A DNA stretch of 64,000 nucleotides from Agriotes lineatus (lineage: Eukaryota > Arthropoda > Insecta > Coleoptera > Elateridae), in contig OW679200.1 in assembly GCA_940337035.1 (NCBI GenBank), positions 21,679,090 through 21,743,089 on the forward strand, read 5' to 3'. The notes under the pieces are model-generated. The model did not search any database, had not been told where the DNA came from, and saw nothing but the letters and a program-made list of their open reading frames with translations. Each line of letters opens with the position of its first letter. Positions within the stretch are counted from its first letter, which is position 1. Shown here in pieces: positions 21,603-32,275 of the stretch. Made by a program: the position numbers and the translations under genes.

Positions 21603-22215
21603 GCAACAGCAGATAAAGTAAAAACGGGTGGGCAGAATATTTCACTGAAATGTACTATGAAAAATAATTACAGGGTTTTCCGATTGCTTCTCAACATTTA
21701 TCAATTGTGTTTCACTGTTTGTCAACGTTGACAAGTGTTAACAAGAGGTAATAAAAGCATTTGAGATCAAGTGAAACACAACTAATACATGGTGAAAAGC
21801 ACTCGGAAAACCCTGTAAGTAAAGAAGGAGAACTGGCATCTACTCGAAATACAATACAATCCGTTAAATGTAAATGAAAATGAGTTCTTAAAGCATAAAA
21901 TACAGAAGACTGTCCTCTAACTAAAAAATGGCAAATTTTGGAATCGACGTTGCAGAACTCGTCGAGCAAGTATGGACTTATAACTGGAAGTATAACCATA
22001 TTAATGGGAAAGTAAGGCACGAAGAATGCATTGCAACTGAATGAATGGTGACAAGGTGTAAAAATAGAATTACCTAAAAAAGAAAATATGTCTAGATCCG
22101 AAATTGGCGACCTGTAACACTTTTGTGTACAGTTACAAAAATAATAGCTAAGATTTTGTTGAAAAGGATAATTTTATAGCAAAGATCGAACATGGAGGAA
22201 AAATCTTCAGTATAA
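21603..22215 (+). pseudogene. RTE-type LINE relic, part 2: linker and RT start
   Basis: Directly beyond the transposon the plus strand gives NGWAEYFTEM-like sequence (family R-W-A-E-Y-F-x-E-L), then LKNGK, LPKKE-like and IRNWRPVTLL (22096-22125; family N-W-R-G-I-T-L-L-P), then KIIAKILLKRI. These are the linker and RT fingers expected right after the linker that ends at 17748, so both halves belong to one insertion. A 145-bp MITE (21671-21815) also interrupts it. Frames are shifted and stops are present; the RT palm with its YADD motif is not found downstream. Confidence 0.68.
21669..21817. mobile_element. 145-bp MITE with TA target site
   Basis: Element 21671-21815 starts CAGGGTTTTCCGA and ends TCGGAAAACCCTG, a perfect 13-bp TIR, with further imperfect inverted similarity inward (TTGTGTTTCACT against AGTGAAACACAA). 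TA flanks both ends (21669-21670, 21816-21817). It is inserted in the linker region of the RTE relic. Confidence 0.82.
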
Positions 22216-23329
22216 TAGTTGTATTTCTAATAATAAAAAACATTAAAAACTACAACAAGCTGTTAGCAATATTTATCTATATTTTCCTTTACCTACATTT
22301 AGGTCATCGCTATATCTCTTAGTCAACAATCGATCACTATAAGAGTATATTTCAGGCCCGTCTCTAGCATCAGTGAAGACGTCGCGGATTCTAGTTTATG
22401 ATGTTGATAATTGGCGCCAACAAGTTAAACTCAAATATACTGATATAAGCCAAGAAACTTGTAACTTCACTTTCTATCAACTAATAACAATACGATTATT
22501 GAACTCCCTATCAAAATGAAAGAAAGCAATACTTGTAGCTAGTTTTATTACTACTAGAACATTATTACCATCGATCAGACAATTAGCATCTTTAATATTA
22601 CAACCTAACGCAGGGTACCCCAAATAGCTTAACTTAAACCGCTCGTAAGTTTAATGGTTACACAGTTTTTATATGCAAAAATATCATCAGATTCTAGCTA
22701 AAACACTTATCTTTGTGCCGATATACTCGCAGACATTTAATACGTCCCGTTACTCCTATCACATGTCAGCTTGACAGGCCCCAACCTCGGCTGTCATTCG
22801 CTACACATCGACCCTCAAGACTGCGGTTGATTCTCCGTAGATTATCTTTCCAAGATTTTCCGCCTAATAGTTGTTGCTATAAATCGAATTTCCAGGTAAC
22901 AAAAGGCAAATGCCACATTAAACTACATACCCTGTTCACAGGCAATAAACTTCGCAATCGTTGAATTCGTGTTTCTCAAATCGCTTCACAGCTTGAATAT
23001 AATATTCATTGGAAAAATGACATCCGCTTAATGAACTCCCTTACAGGAACGGTTGGCTAGTAACCCAATTCTTTACTATCACCAAACCATATTAAATGGC
23101 GAGATTGTCATTTACACCCCACGAAAACTCTTGCCTTTTTTAAAAGCTGATATACAAATTTTCTCTCAAACAAACAAACGTTGTTTTTATATCTTCTCTA
23201 GCAACGAACAAAGCCAATCTGATATTAATTTGATCGCGTCACTCTCACTAAATTCCTCATTCAACACTAGTATTAATATCAAATGCTTTTGACACGTAAC
23301 AAAGCATAAATTGAAGCGTTGTCACTAAA
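22216..23329. other. No gene recognised
   Basis: Composition becomes less AT-biased between 22600 and 23000, with a plus-strand open frame at 22713-22964 rich in Arg, Pro and Ser, but no motif or splice pair supports a gene. Confidence 0.35.
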
Positions 23330-24010
23330 CTTGAAGGCCTGGACAAAATAAAACTGTCAGTTTTGTAAATGCAGGAGTAGAAGTAGAACTGAAGATCAAT
23401 GCTAAAAAACAAAATTACTCATAGAAACAACGATGTAGGCGAGAATGGTCATGGAAAAATTAGAACTCGTAGAATAATTTGGTTACATAGGAAGCACGGT
23501 GAGTATAAAGGGAGGGGTGGGGAACAATTGCGAATTTTCAGAAGAAATCGACAGGAAAAGGGAGGTGTTCAGAATGTGTGCTATTGTATGTGGCGAGGTG
23601 TGAACCACAAACAAATTCCATCTTAAGAAGCTTCAGTTATGCATAAATAAATGCGTCGAAATTATCTGTGACATGTACTGGTGAGAGCTCAGAGCTATGT
23701 CAAATTAAACGTTGTGGGGGCGACTGGAGACGAAAGAATTGAACAGACGATTTCAAGACGAACGTGGCAGCGGATTGGTCATACTCCTTGGATACCCCAC
23801 AAATGCATAACATGACAGGCTCTAGATTGTTATGTGCCTGGAAATAGAATACCTGGAGAAGAATCGCCAATCGCTGGCAGCAAGTGAAAACAGTAGCAAT
23901 AATAAATAAGAGTGGAAGACTTGCAAACAGCATGGTACAGCACTCACTGCCAAATGATGCTCAGGGTTAACAACTACGTCATCGAATCCTATGCTCCAAC
24001 AGGAAAATAG
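23330..24010 (+). pseudogene. LINE RT C-terminal relic
   Basis: Plus-strand traces include ELKINAKK-like sequence (23390; family G-L-K-I-N-x-x-K-T-K), an open stretch at 23399-23626 and RIGHTPWIPHKCIT (about 23770-23815) matching W-x-G-H-T-L-R-K-P-x-x-x-I-T of endonuclease-RT LINE tails, followed by QALDCYVPGNRIPGEE (family Q-A-L-x-W-x-P-x-G-K-R-x-R-G-R-P). Stops and shifts separate them. No catalytic motif remains. Confidence 0.55.
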
Positions 24011-25009
24011 AAGAAAAAGAAGAAGTACTTTCGGTTGTTTTGTTTTCGAGGGTAATCTAGTACCGTATAGTATTAGAAATCAATTTCATGGGTGTATGGT
24101 ATGAGAGTCCTAATTGTCTAAAAGGTCGCGACGTAGAAAATTCCACAGTTTTTACTTTCTATGTGGATAAATGATCGCTTGAAGAAAGTTTGACATTGAT
24201 AGTTGTGTTGGTAAATGCAACCCTTGATCTGAATTATTCAATATATTTTCTCTACTCTTACTTTTGTGGTATTGCAATCGTATCGTTATTCCATTGTTTC
24301 AATGACATTTCAGCTACTCGTGCAGTTTTTAATTTTTGACAAGCGAATTGTTCATCATTTCTTAATGGCAGTATTCATTTCTCATCTCCATTTACTTTCT
24401 AATTTTAATCACTGTCGTCAGTTTAGACGAAACGGTAATTTACTTGGTGATTAACGACTGGAAATGTACATTTTAATGACTCATTTAAATTCTTTATCAC
24501 GGTGGGAAGACACTACGTGTGCAACAATGAGGAACAAGACCTTGCACTTAAAAATGTAAAAAAGGAAATTCCATTTTGTAGTCGTTGACCTACCACACTG
24601 GCGGTGACCTACCTTCATATATGCAACGTTTTCAACCTTTTGAATTGGTCCTACATTTCAAATCTGATAATAATTTAAAATATGCAACCTCACATTGTTG
24701 CTTTCCCGACAGAATACTGAACTCCACTACAACAATATGAGCGCCTGAAGTTCATTTTCGTTAATTCGTGGGTTTCTAGGTTACCACTAAATATAATAGG
24801 ATACAATTATGAGTTGTTTTACACCTTTGAGATCGGAAGATAGCAAGGCAAGCGTACATACTACTCACCGGACTAATCAGTCTCTAAAAGGGGACTGTTT
24901 CGATTGTCTGGCAAATTTTCCCAAATGAATAGTCGATTCACACGACTTTTTGTGTTCTGCATGTTGTGGAAGGATTTGTAATTGGAAAGTAATTAGAAAA
25001 GTCACTGTT
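24011..25009. other. No gene recognised
   Basis: AT-rich sequence without a motif; the short open frame at 24266-24454 (+) is not convincing. Confidence 0.4.
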
Positions 25010-26520
25010 TGAATGGAATTCCATGACTATAAATTCAGGCTATACATTTACATTTTGCTAGTTGTGGTAATGGACAACCATGCTTTATACGTAATTGGAA
25101 AAAAATTAGCAAACGTGCAGAACGAGTATACTTTGGTCATCAATTATTGTATCTTACGGATAGTGTTCCTGACAGCATGTGCGAATGGAGTAAATACACA
25201 AATGATAAGATTGTCTTCTACTAACAAGCTAAAACTGATACAACTTTATCTAAACCTTCCAAGAGTACCTAACATTACCAAAGACGAAAGGTATACCCTT
25301 AAAAACTTTCATGCCAATTGCGATATTTCGATTTTGTTCACAGATAAAGGTAATGGTCTAATCGTACGGTAGTTATGAATGGAACTAGTAAGTTTAGGTC
25401 TTTACTCCAAGGTTCTTCTAAAACCCCGCTTCCAAAATGGAATGGCAAGTCACTTCTCTCCTAAAATCTTCAAATCGTCTCACTGATATCCAACGAATGT
25501 TGATTTCTCGCCCTTCAAAGTCGCAGCAGCTCTATGATCTTTCCAAAATTCACAAATAGGATATTCCTCTCAGGTCCATCGCCAATACTATAGATTCCCC
25601 AAGTTTCTCGTTAGCAAAATATCTAACCAATATCCTCAGGAATTTCACTGTAAATCCCTATCGCATGTTTGCAATTCATCACTTTCCGTCGAACGTTTTG
25701 CCCATTATAAGTGTTAATTAAACCTGAAGATTTGCTTGCGAGCTTTGATGTCATTTCCCTCTCGACTAAACTTCTTCTCTACTGATTCTGTAGTCATAAT
25801 CCAACAGGTGTTAGATCATGAGAAGATGTCTTCAAGTCTACCTGCTCTTATCTAAAAGTGCCTTATTTTACTGTGGGCTCGCTTCTTTCACCTGTTGTCG
25901 CCAATATCTTTATCAAAACTTTTGAAATCATAGCTGTGGAATCTGCAGAATTAAAACTTATGGTCTGGGGCTGATACGTTGACGATGTCTTTATCATGTG
26001 GCCACATGGTAAATACACTTTTCCCGTCTTCTGAGATTATCTCAATAGTCAATATCTAGACTTTACAATGGCGATAGACAGCAACGGTTCTCTTCACAAC
26101 ATCGAAACCTTTGAAAACCGATCCTCCTTATCCACCAAATTACCTATCGCATAGCAAAACAGTGTTCGAATCTCCGAGCAAGATCTTCCAGATTTTCCTC
26201 TTCACCCAAGGATAAATTGGAGACCATGTCATCAAGACGTAGTAAAGTGGATGAGACAACGACAGTAAAAGGGGAATGAGCACGTAGACCGCATGGACGA
26301 AGTGAGATTATCCAATATCTGTAAAAATAGACAACCAACTGGGAAAAGACCCCCAGGACGACCTCCCAAGATATAGTTCTTCTCGTCTGTGGAATAGCGA
26401 AGCAGTACAAACATGCATTAATTCCTAGCCGCTCGCAGGAGTATCAATTGGTGCTTATAGAGTGAACATTGGTGAAACAGGACCTTCAGTAACAACTCGT
26501 CATGTCTCATCATCACTTGC
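25010..26520 (+). pseudogene. Penelope-like retroelement relic with RT and GIY-YIG traces
   Basis: Motifs in order on the plus strand: ERYTLKNFHANCDISIL...DKGNG (25287-25360; family x-x-x-L-K-x-N-x-D-I-V-I-x-x-A-D-K-G-N), YDLSKIHK-like, SIANTIDSPS, LASFDVISLSTK (about 25736-25770), SPVVANIFIKTFE (about 25884-25925), the RT active site YVDDVFIMWPHG (25975-26010) and, after an unrelated insert, VNIGETGPSVTTRH (about 26463-26505), which matches the G-I-Y-Y-I-G nuclease core V-Y-I-G-E-T-G. The RT active site is preserved but frameshifts and stops elsewhere make it inactive. A LINE tail fragment occupies 26270-26385 between RT and nuclease. Confidence 0.75.
26270..26385 (+). pseudogene. LINE tail fragment within the Penelope relic
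   Basis: Reads HVDRMDEVRLSNI then RQPTGKRPPGRPPK (up to 26370), matching the G-H-x-x-R-M-x-x-x-R-L ... G-R-P-x-x-x-W tail of RTE-like LINEs rather than Penelope sequence. It replaces the region where a Penelope element would continue between RT and GIY-YIG. Confidence 0.55.
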
Positions 26521-26720
26521 ATTATCTGCTAATCCCCTTTTGCCTCTAGAGTGATTGACACTTTTGAGTTACCGTGCTCTGCTACCCCTTACCCTTGCAA
26601 AACACTTTCGCTTCTGGCGTGGTTTATACATTATTTGTTTTGAAAGTGGACGAAACGTTGAGTTCTTCTATCTCAACAATGACACGGTCCAATTCCGGAA
26701 GTCTTACGACTGACTTTATA

Positions 26721-28180
26721 TGACGTGTTCTTCCAAAAATTGCCTGAAAGGAATTTGACAAAAAATGTATTCATCAGATCATCAGTCTCAGATTTTACAC
26801 CTACATATGTTATTGTATGTATTCATTATTTTATAACTAGTTTATTTCTAAGAATTCAAAAAACGCCCATTGGGTACCATTTTACCAAGTCTACATTTTC
26901 CAAATCGAATGGCATCCAGTCTTTAACATTATTGTTTTTTTATATTCGTCTTCTAAACAAGAAATATTTTTTATTAACATATCCACGGAAGGCGAAATAT
27001 TCCAATAGATATTATATAATGGGGATATTATTAGCATTGATAAAATAAAGGAAAATACATTTATTCTACTCACATCATTATAACATTTTTACATGGCTAA
27101 ACAATAGCCCTACTTTCAATAGGAAGTGTAGTTGCAAACAATTAAAATTTCTTAGCCAGCAAAAATTCGATGCATGTCCAATTTGCGCACAGTTCCTTAC
27201 ATAATTCCATACGCACGGAAGAGTGCTAATTACCAGTTTATATCAGATTATGGCTAACCATTATGTGTCGTTATTCATGGAAGATTTACCACATTGTGTG
27301 AGTTAATTGACATATTTGTTGTGTACATGTAATAGCATCTACCTATTCGTTAAAAGAGCGGCAGTTTGTAAATTTGACGTCATTAAACGCCATTTTTCAA
27401 GCGTTTGAACTAATCTGATCAGCCTCCATTAATGACCCTCGTGGAGTTCTGCAGATAAAGTTTTTCTTCTATGGCTAGACGCCGTGACGGCTGTGGGAAA
27501 ATTCAGCTGCAGCTTCGTTATTGCGAATTAGAAAAAACGGACTGCGCTTCATAAATGCCATTGGTACGAAGTTACTGTGTACGGGGTGTTTTCAAAGAGT
27601 TTACCGATGTTTTTAAGGCAGTTGGTCATATATTTTGCTATTATTTTAATCTTAGTTCGTTGAGTGACAGGAACATAAATTTTACTAATATTTTAATACA
27701 GTTTTGATATAAAAAGGTTTGGTATTAAGTTTGAAAAATTCCGAACACGATTTCTTGAATCATAACTGTTGTTCCCAGTTCCTGCTAGAGATTGCAGTAA
27801 ATTGTACATATTAATTTCTTGGAGAACACCATAAAAATGTGCCGGCTAATTAAACGCTTTCAAATTAATTAAAGACCTGAACTTGAAGTTTACAACATCC
27901 TGCAGAATATCATAACCATAAATAATTTTGTTCATATTAAATGTGACTTAAACATGTTGATTATGCAGTAATCAGCTATAATACTTTAAACATTCGAACA
28001 GTGACCCATTAAACATTAAAAAATAGGAAAGTAAGACTTGTAATTGCCAGTTGGGGAGTTGGGTTATTCTGAATATCTAGAAGATTTGTAGCATATGCCG
28101 ATGCATTTAAAGCGATAGTTTACATCAATAAAAGAGTAAATAAGCTAGGGTGATACATTTATAGTATTAACGTCCCTGTT
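26721..28180. other. No gene recognised
   Basis: AT-rich. A locally less AT-rich block at about 27360-27570 with CATTAATGACCC and CAGCTGCAGC motifs could be regulatory, but nothing in the sequence establishes that. GGGGTGTTTTC at 27583 resembles a CAGGGTGT-type terminus without a partner. Confidence 0.35.
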
Positions 28181-28255
28181 GAAGTCTGTGGGAATCGAAC
28201 CCACATTTTCTGATCGAGAATCAGATCAGATGCTCTTCCACTGAGCCACCTCCGC
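28181..28255 (-). repeat. tRNA-like sequence (tRNA pseudogene or SINE head)
   Basis: The minus strand begins GCGGAGGTGGCTCAGTGG with a D-arm GCTC...GAGC and ends in an intact T-arm GTGGGTTCGATTCCCAC. The anticodon region forms a 7-bp stem TCTGATC/GATCAGA with an 8-base loop, larger than a normal 5-bp/7-base arm; a TCTGA duplication could explain it. The acceptor 5' strand GCGGAGG does not pair with the following bases (AGACTTC). It is therefore not a functional tRNA; a SINE head is likely, although no TSD was found. Confidence 0.6.
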
Positions 28256-31200
28256 TACTCTTAAACTCTCAAACAATATTTATATTTACATTTTGAAGTT
28301 TTCCATTATTGGACTGTGATCCATTAAACAATAGCTGTATTTATTTATAAATAACTCCGTAGCAGTAATGTTTAGTTCCAATAGGAAGCGGGCATGAAAT
28401 ATTAATAGCAAGAAGCAAATCAGTTGGCGTGAGCAGTGGGCATCACCTAGATATTTGCTGGAACGTTACGTAACAGCTACCACATGATTGCGTGTGTGCT
28501 TCATACATTTCAAAAGGTGTTACAGAATAAATTGAGAGGTAATCGTTACCTGCCGCATTGTCTCATAAAAACGGCTTTGATCAGATGCCGAGAAACGTGC
28601 CAGATGGCAGGAATGTTTGCAATTATTTAAATGTATTCTGGTGTCATAACGTTCAGAAGTAAACAATAGTTTTTTTCTGTTGCATAAAATATTATCTTAA
28701 TGAAATTATCATTTCCCAAATTAGCAATAGCATTGGCACCAGGTTTTTTTGTGATGACGATCTCTGATTAATGTTTTTACTGTGTTATGTAAGGTTGCCA
28801 ACAAGATTGCTACGAGGAAGATGTTACGAATGATATTTACTAAACAACGCGAATAAACGTGTGTCAATAAATTATTTTAAAATTACTATGTTAAAGGTCG
28901 ACAATTTTAGAAATAAAGCAGTCAGTTTTATATTTTTCGAAAAAAAATGCTAACAGTGTCCAATTTTGTTGTTATTTATTAGCTTTTGAAAAATATGCTA
29001 GAAGCTGTGATTTTTAGTAAAAAGGTACATTTTAAAGAGGCATTTCCTAGTAAAACTTACCTAATCCCAGTCATAGTCAATGTTATATTTACCACGAATG
29101 GAAAGGCATGTTTGGCCCCGAAGTCGTTCCATTGATGATCCGACCTCAAAATAATTCGGCTCATAAATTATGATGCTACATTAATCAAGTGAAGCTTCGG
29201 TTAATCCGTGTTTATGTGTCATAAAAAATTATCCATGCATAATTTTATCTTGACGCAACTGAGTATAAGTTGTAGGAATGTGTTAAAACTCTGTGAAAAT
29301 GGTTTTTGTGTTGTTTTACTAATCTACTGGATTGCTTTTTATGAATTGCAAAATATGTAGAATGCTTGATTTGTTATTAATTGATTTACAGTTAAAATCA
29401 TCTCCAACAGTAGTATTGCAAGTGTTTGATTAGATTTTTTGAACTTTCTGTCTGCATCTTCTTTCTACTTAATAAAAGCAATAGTTGTTCACATTTGGCC
29501 AATATTTTCTCTTCTTATTTAATGCAAATATAAAGATCTAGAAGGGTATAAAGAACAAGAAAAATGAATAATATCGGAACGCACAAAGAAACCCTAGAAA
29601 CCAGCTGAAGAACTATATTCATCAGTTCAAAAATGAATGCTTCATCTTCAAATAATATTTTTTAAGTGTTGATACTCATATTTCAACATTAGGTAATACT
29701 TTTCTTAGGTTGTTTATACAGTAAAATGGTCTATAATATGGTCATATACACGTGTTATTCTGAAAAAATAGACATCGATGAAAGCATAATAAAAATGTCA
29801 TTATAAAGAAATATATTTATTGACACATTGTATCTCGCTGGTTTTATTATTAAGTGTATTGTATTTTATATTGATATTATTATTATTGTTTAAATAAATT
29901 ACTCTTATCATCACGGTTGGGCTTCTATATCCTAGCAAGTAGTATCTTGATTTAATATAAATTATTGGAAATACATTTGCTCAACTTAAATATCGTGGTA
30001 TCTTTTTAATCATTTACTTGTAAACGCGTTGAACAATGCTGATTTAACCGCTAAAATAGTGGATAGTTTAACAAATTCGAATCAAATTCAAATATGGCGA
30101 TCCAACCTCACAATTTCGCAAACCAGATTTGCTATTTCTCGACAAATTATCAGTGATTACATAATTAAAGCGGTGCCTAGGTGATAACAATAGCAGTACG
30201 TAAATACGCGTCACGAAAAAAAACACTCAAATAACGCGTCTGCCGGAAATGCACAAATAAACCGACGCCACTCGCAAATCACTAAATTCAATCTTTTAGG
30301 ATAAACTTTTCTGACGCTTCTGTTGCTTTTCCAATGGAAACTAGGGCTTAACTCGAGCCCCCAGCAAGTATCACGATGTCCGGGCCCCTTTTTCTCCGCT
30401 GGCCTGCAGATACATGCCACTGATGTCTTGTCCCTGCGGGGAGCTGTTTTTACCAAATTATACTATTGTCATTCCATATACGCCTAGACTTTTGTCGTTC
30501 TTAATTATTTCTATTATATTTCGCATCTCTTCTCTAGGGGATTTCCACATTGGGTAGAGATAGTATATCTCAAATAATTTAATTGCAGATTAGAAAACTA
30601 AGATTTTACATCAAGCTCAATGAATCCAAATATTTTTGGATATTTCAAATGTGTGCTACCGTCTTTTATAACATATTTTTGTGTACTTCAATCATAATAT
30701 TGATGTAATGTACCCAAATATCATGATATATGAAAAACGTTTGCGATTTTCTACTGATATATGATCATGTGTGTGTCTAAATCAATTGATGCGTTCAATT
30801 CTACTTATATTCTATAATGCTAAGATACTGTTTTAAAGTTATATTAATATAATCGCATGCCAATGCGATATACAAACGAATCATGTTTTGAATTCTTGGA
30901 AATAGTTCTGTTGCAAGTTGGAGTAGTACAAAATGCAATAGGTGCAATTAACATACCAACCAGATACAGTTTGATACCATCAGCTGCTTTTCAATTTTAT
31001 TAACAAGATTTTAGTTATATTTTCCTGGTTTTTACATTCTTCTTATTGGTTAGCGGTTAGCTTTTTATTATGATTCTCTATTATTATGTCGCTCCTATGA
31101 CATCGTAAATTTCCATTCGTCATCCACTAAGCTATGCTAAAAGGTATGAAACTTAAGAATTTACATTAACAAAGACTAACAGCTGCGACATGAATATTCA

Positions 31201-31389
31201 GAGAAAGCATATTATTTGAAAGCAATAAATTGCAGAAAGAAAATTCATGAGGGTTGGAAATTTTCAAGTCGTGTACTATATCATCACAAAATAGCAACTG
31301 TCACAGTGACAGCTGATGTTTTTAATTAATTTATTATACCACTTGGGTTAACATTCTATTTAAAAATCTTATTACAAGAACACAAAACT
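28256..31389. other. No gene recognised
   Basis: AT-rich sequence. A moderately GC-richer patch at 30200-30450 contains a minus-strand open frame (30211-30456) without known motif. The block 29050-29230 has several TAAT-containing motifs typical of homeodomain sites but no other support. The tRNA-like unit ends at its left border. Confidence 0.35.
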
Positions 31390-32275
31390 TTTATAGTGGA
31401 GTCATATTTTAGAAATAGCCAGCGGTTGAATAACGGTGATTGCATTTATTTAACACGTGCTTGTTTAATTATGTTTAAGAAAAAATTTCCCCAAGTTGTA
31501 ATATTGCAAAACGACTTTTTTTATCAAGTGGAACGTACTGTGGTAACCTTCAGAGACATGGGTACATGGGTAGTGTATCACATAAACACAAGACCATCTG
31601 TTAGAACTGAGCAACAGATTGACGAAGTTGATCTTGCCGTGCTATTCTAAAACAAGATTTAGAGATTTACCAATACAGACTGCAAGTGTATCAAGAACTC
31701 TTACCCCCAGATTACAATAGAAGAGTTTTTTACTCTAACTGGTTTCTTGAACATTTAAATGATAATAATATTTTGGACTTGACCTTTTTCATCGATGAAT
31801 CTTGGTTTTACTTGAACAGGTCCGTGAATTCTCAAGTAAACCGTATGTGCAACACTAACAACCCACGCTTCTTTAATGAAGCATCTTTACATACCCCTAA
31901 AATAGGTGTTTGGGTAGCTTGTTTATCGGTCCTATATTCTTTGAACGATGCCAAAACAACGTTCTCCAATTATTTATAGAGCAACTTCATGATGACGAGT
32001 TACATCAGGGACATTTCCAGCAAGATAACGCAACATTTAGCTCGAACTACCCTGGAATATCTAAGGCAATTCTTCGGAGAAAGATTAATATCGCAAGACA
32101 TTTGGACACCGAGATCTTGCGATCTTACTTCTTTAGACTACTTATTTTTTCCGCTGCTGAAAAACACTCTTCAAGAGCTACAAAAAAATTGTAGAAGCCA
32201 GTAATAGAATAACACCAGAATTGTTACAAACAGTCTTCGAAAATATGAAACGGCGAGTTCTTTTGTGATTATAAG
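31390..32275 (+). pseudogene. Mariner/IS630-like transposase relic with DUF4817-type N-terminus
   Basis: The first part (31396-31650) reads VESYFRNSQRLNNGD...FKKKFPQVVI...RPSVRTEQQIDEV, the helix-turn-helix N-terminus of this insect transposase group. After a stop and a deletion, the catalytic part begins near 31690: NRRVFYSNWFLEHL, FFIDESWFYL (first catalytic D), VNSQVNRM, IGVWVA, then in shifted frames GPIFFER, HFQQDNAT (second D), LEYLRQFFGERLISQ and SLDYLFFPLLKN (third D), ending ITPELLQTVFENMKRR near 32265. At least three frame changes are needed, and the linker between the DNA-binding and catalytic domains is missing. No clear TIRs were found. Confidence 0.82.

Noticed and set aside
28181..28255. 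Functional tRNA gene
   Set aside because: The acceptor stem does not pair and the anticodon arm is oversized.
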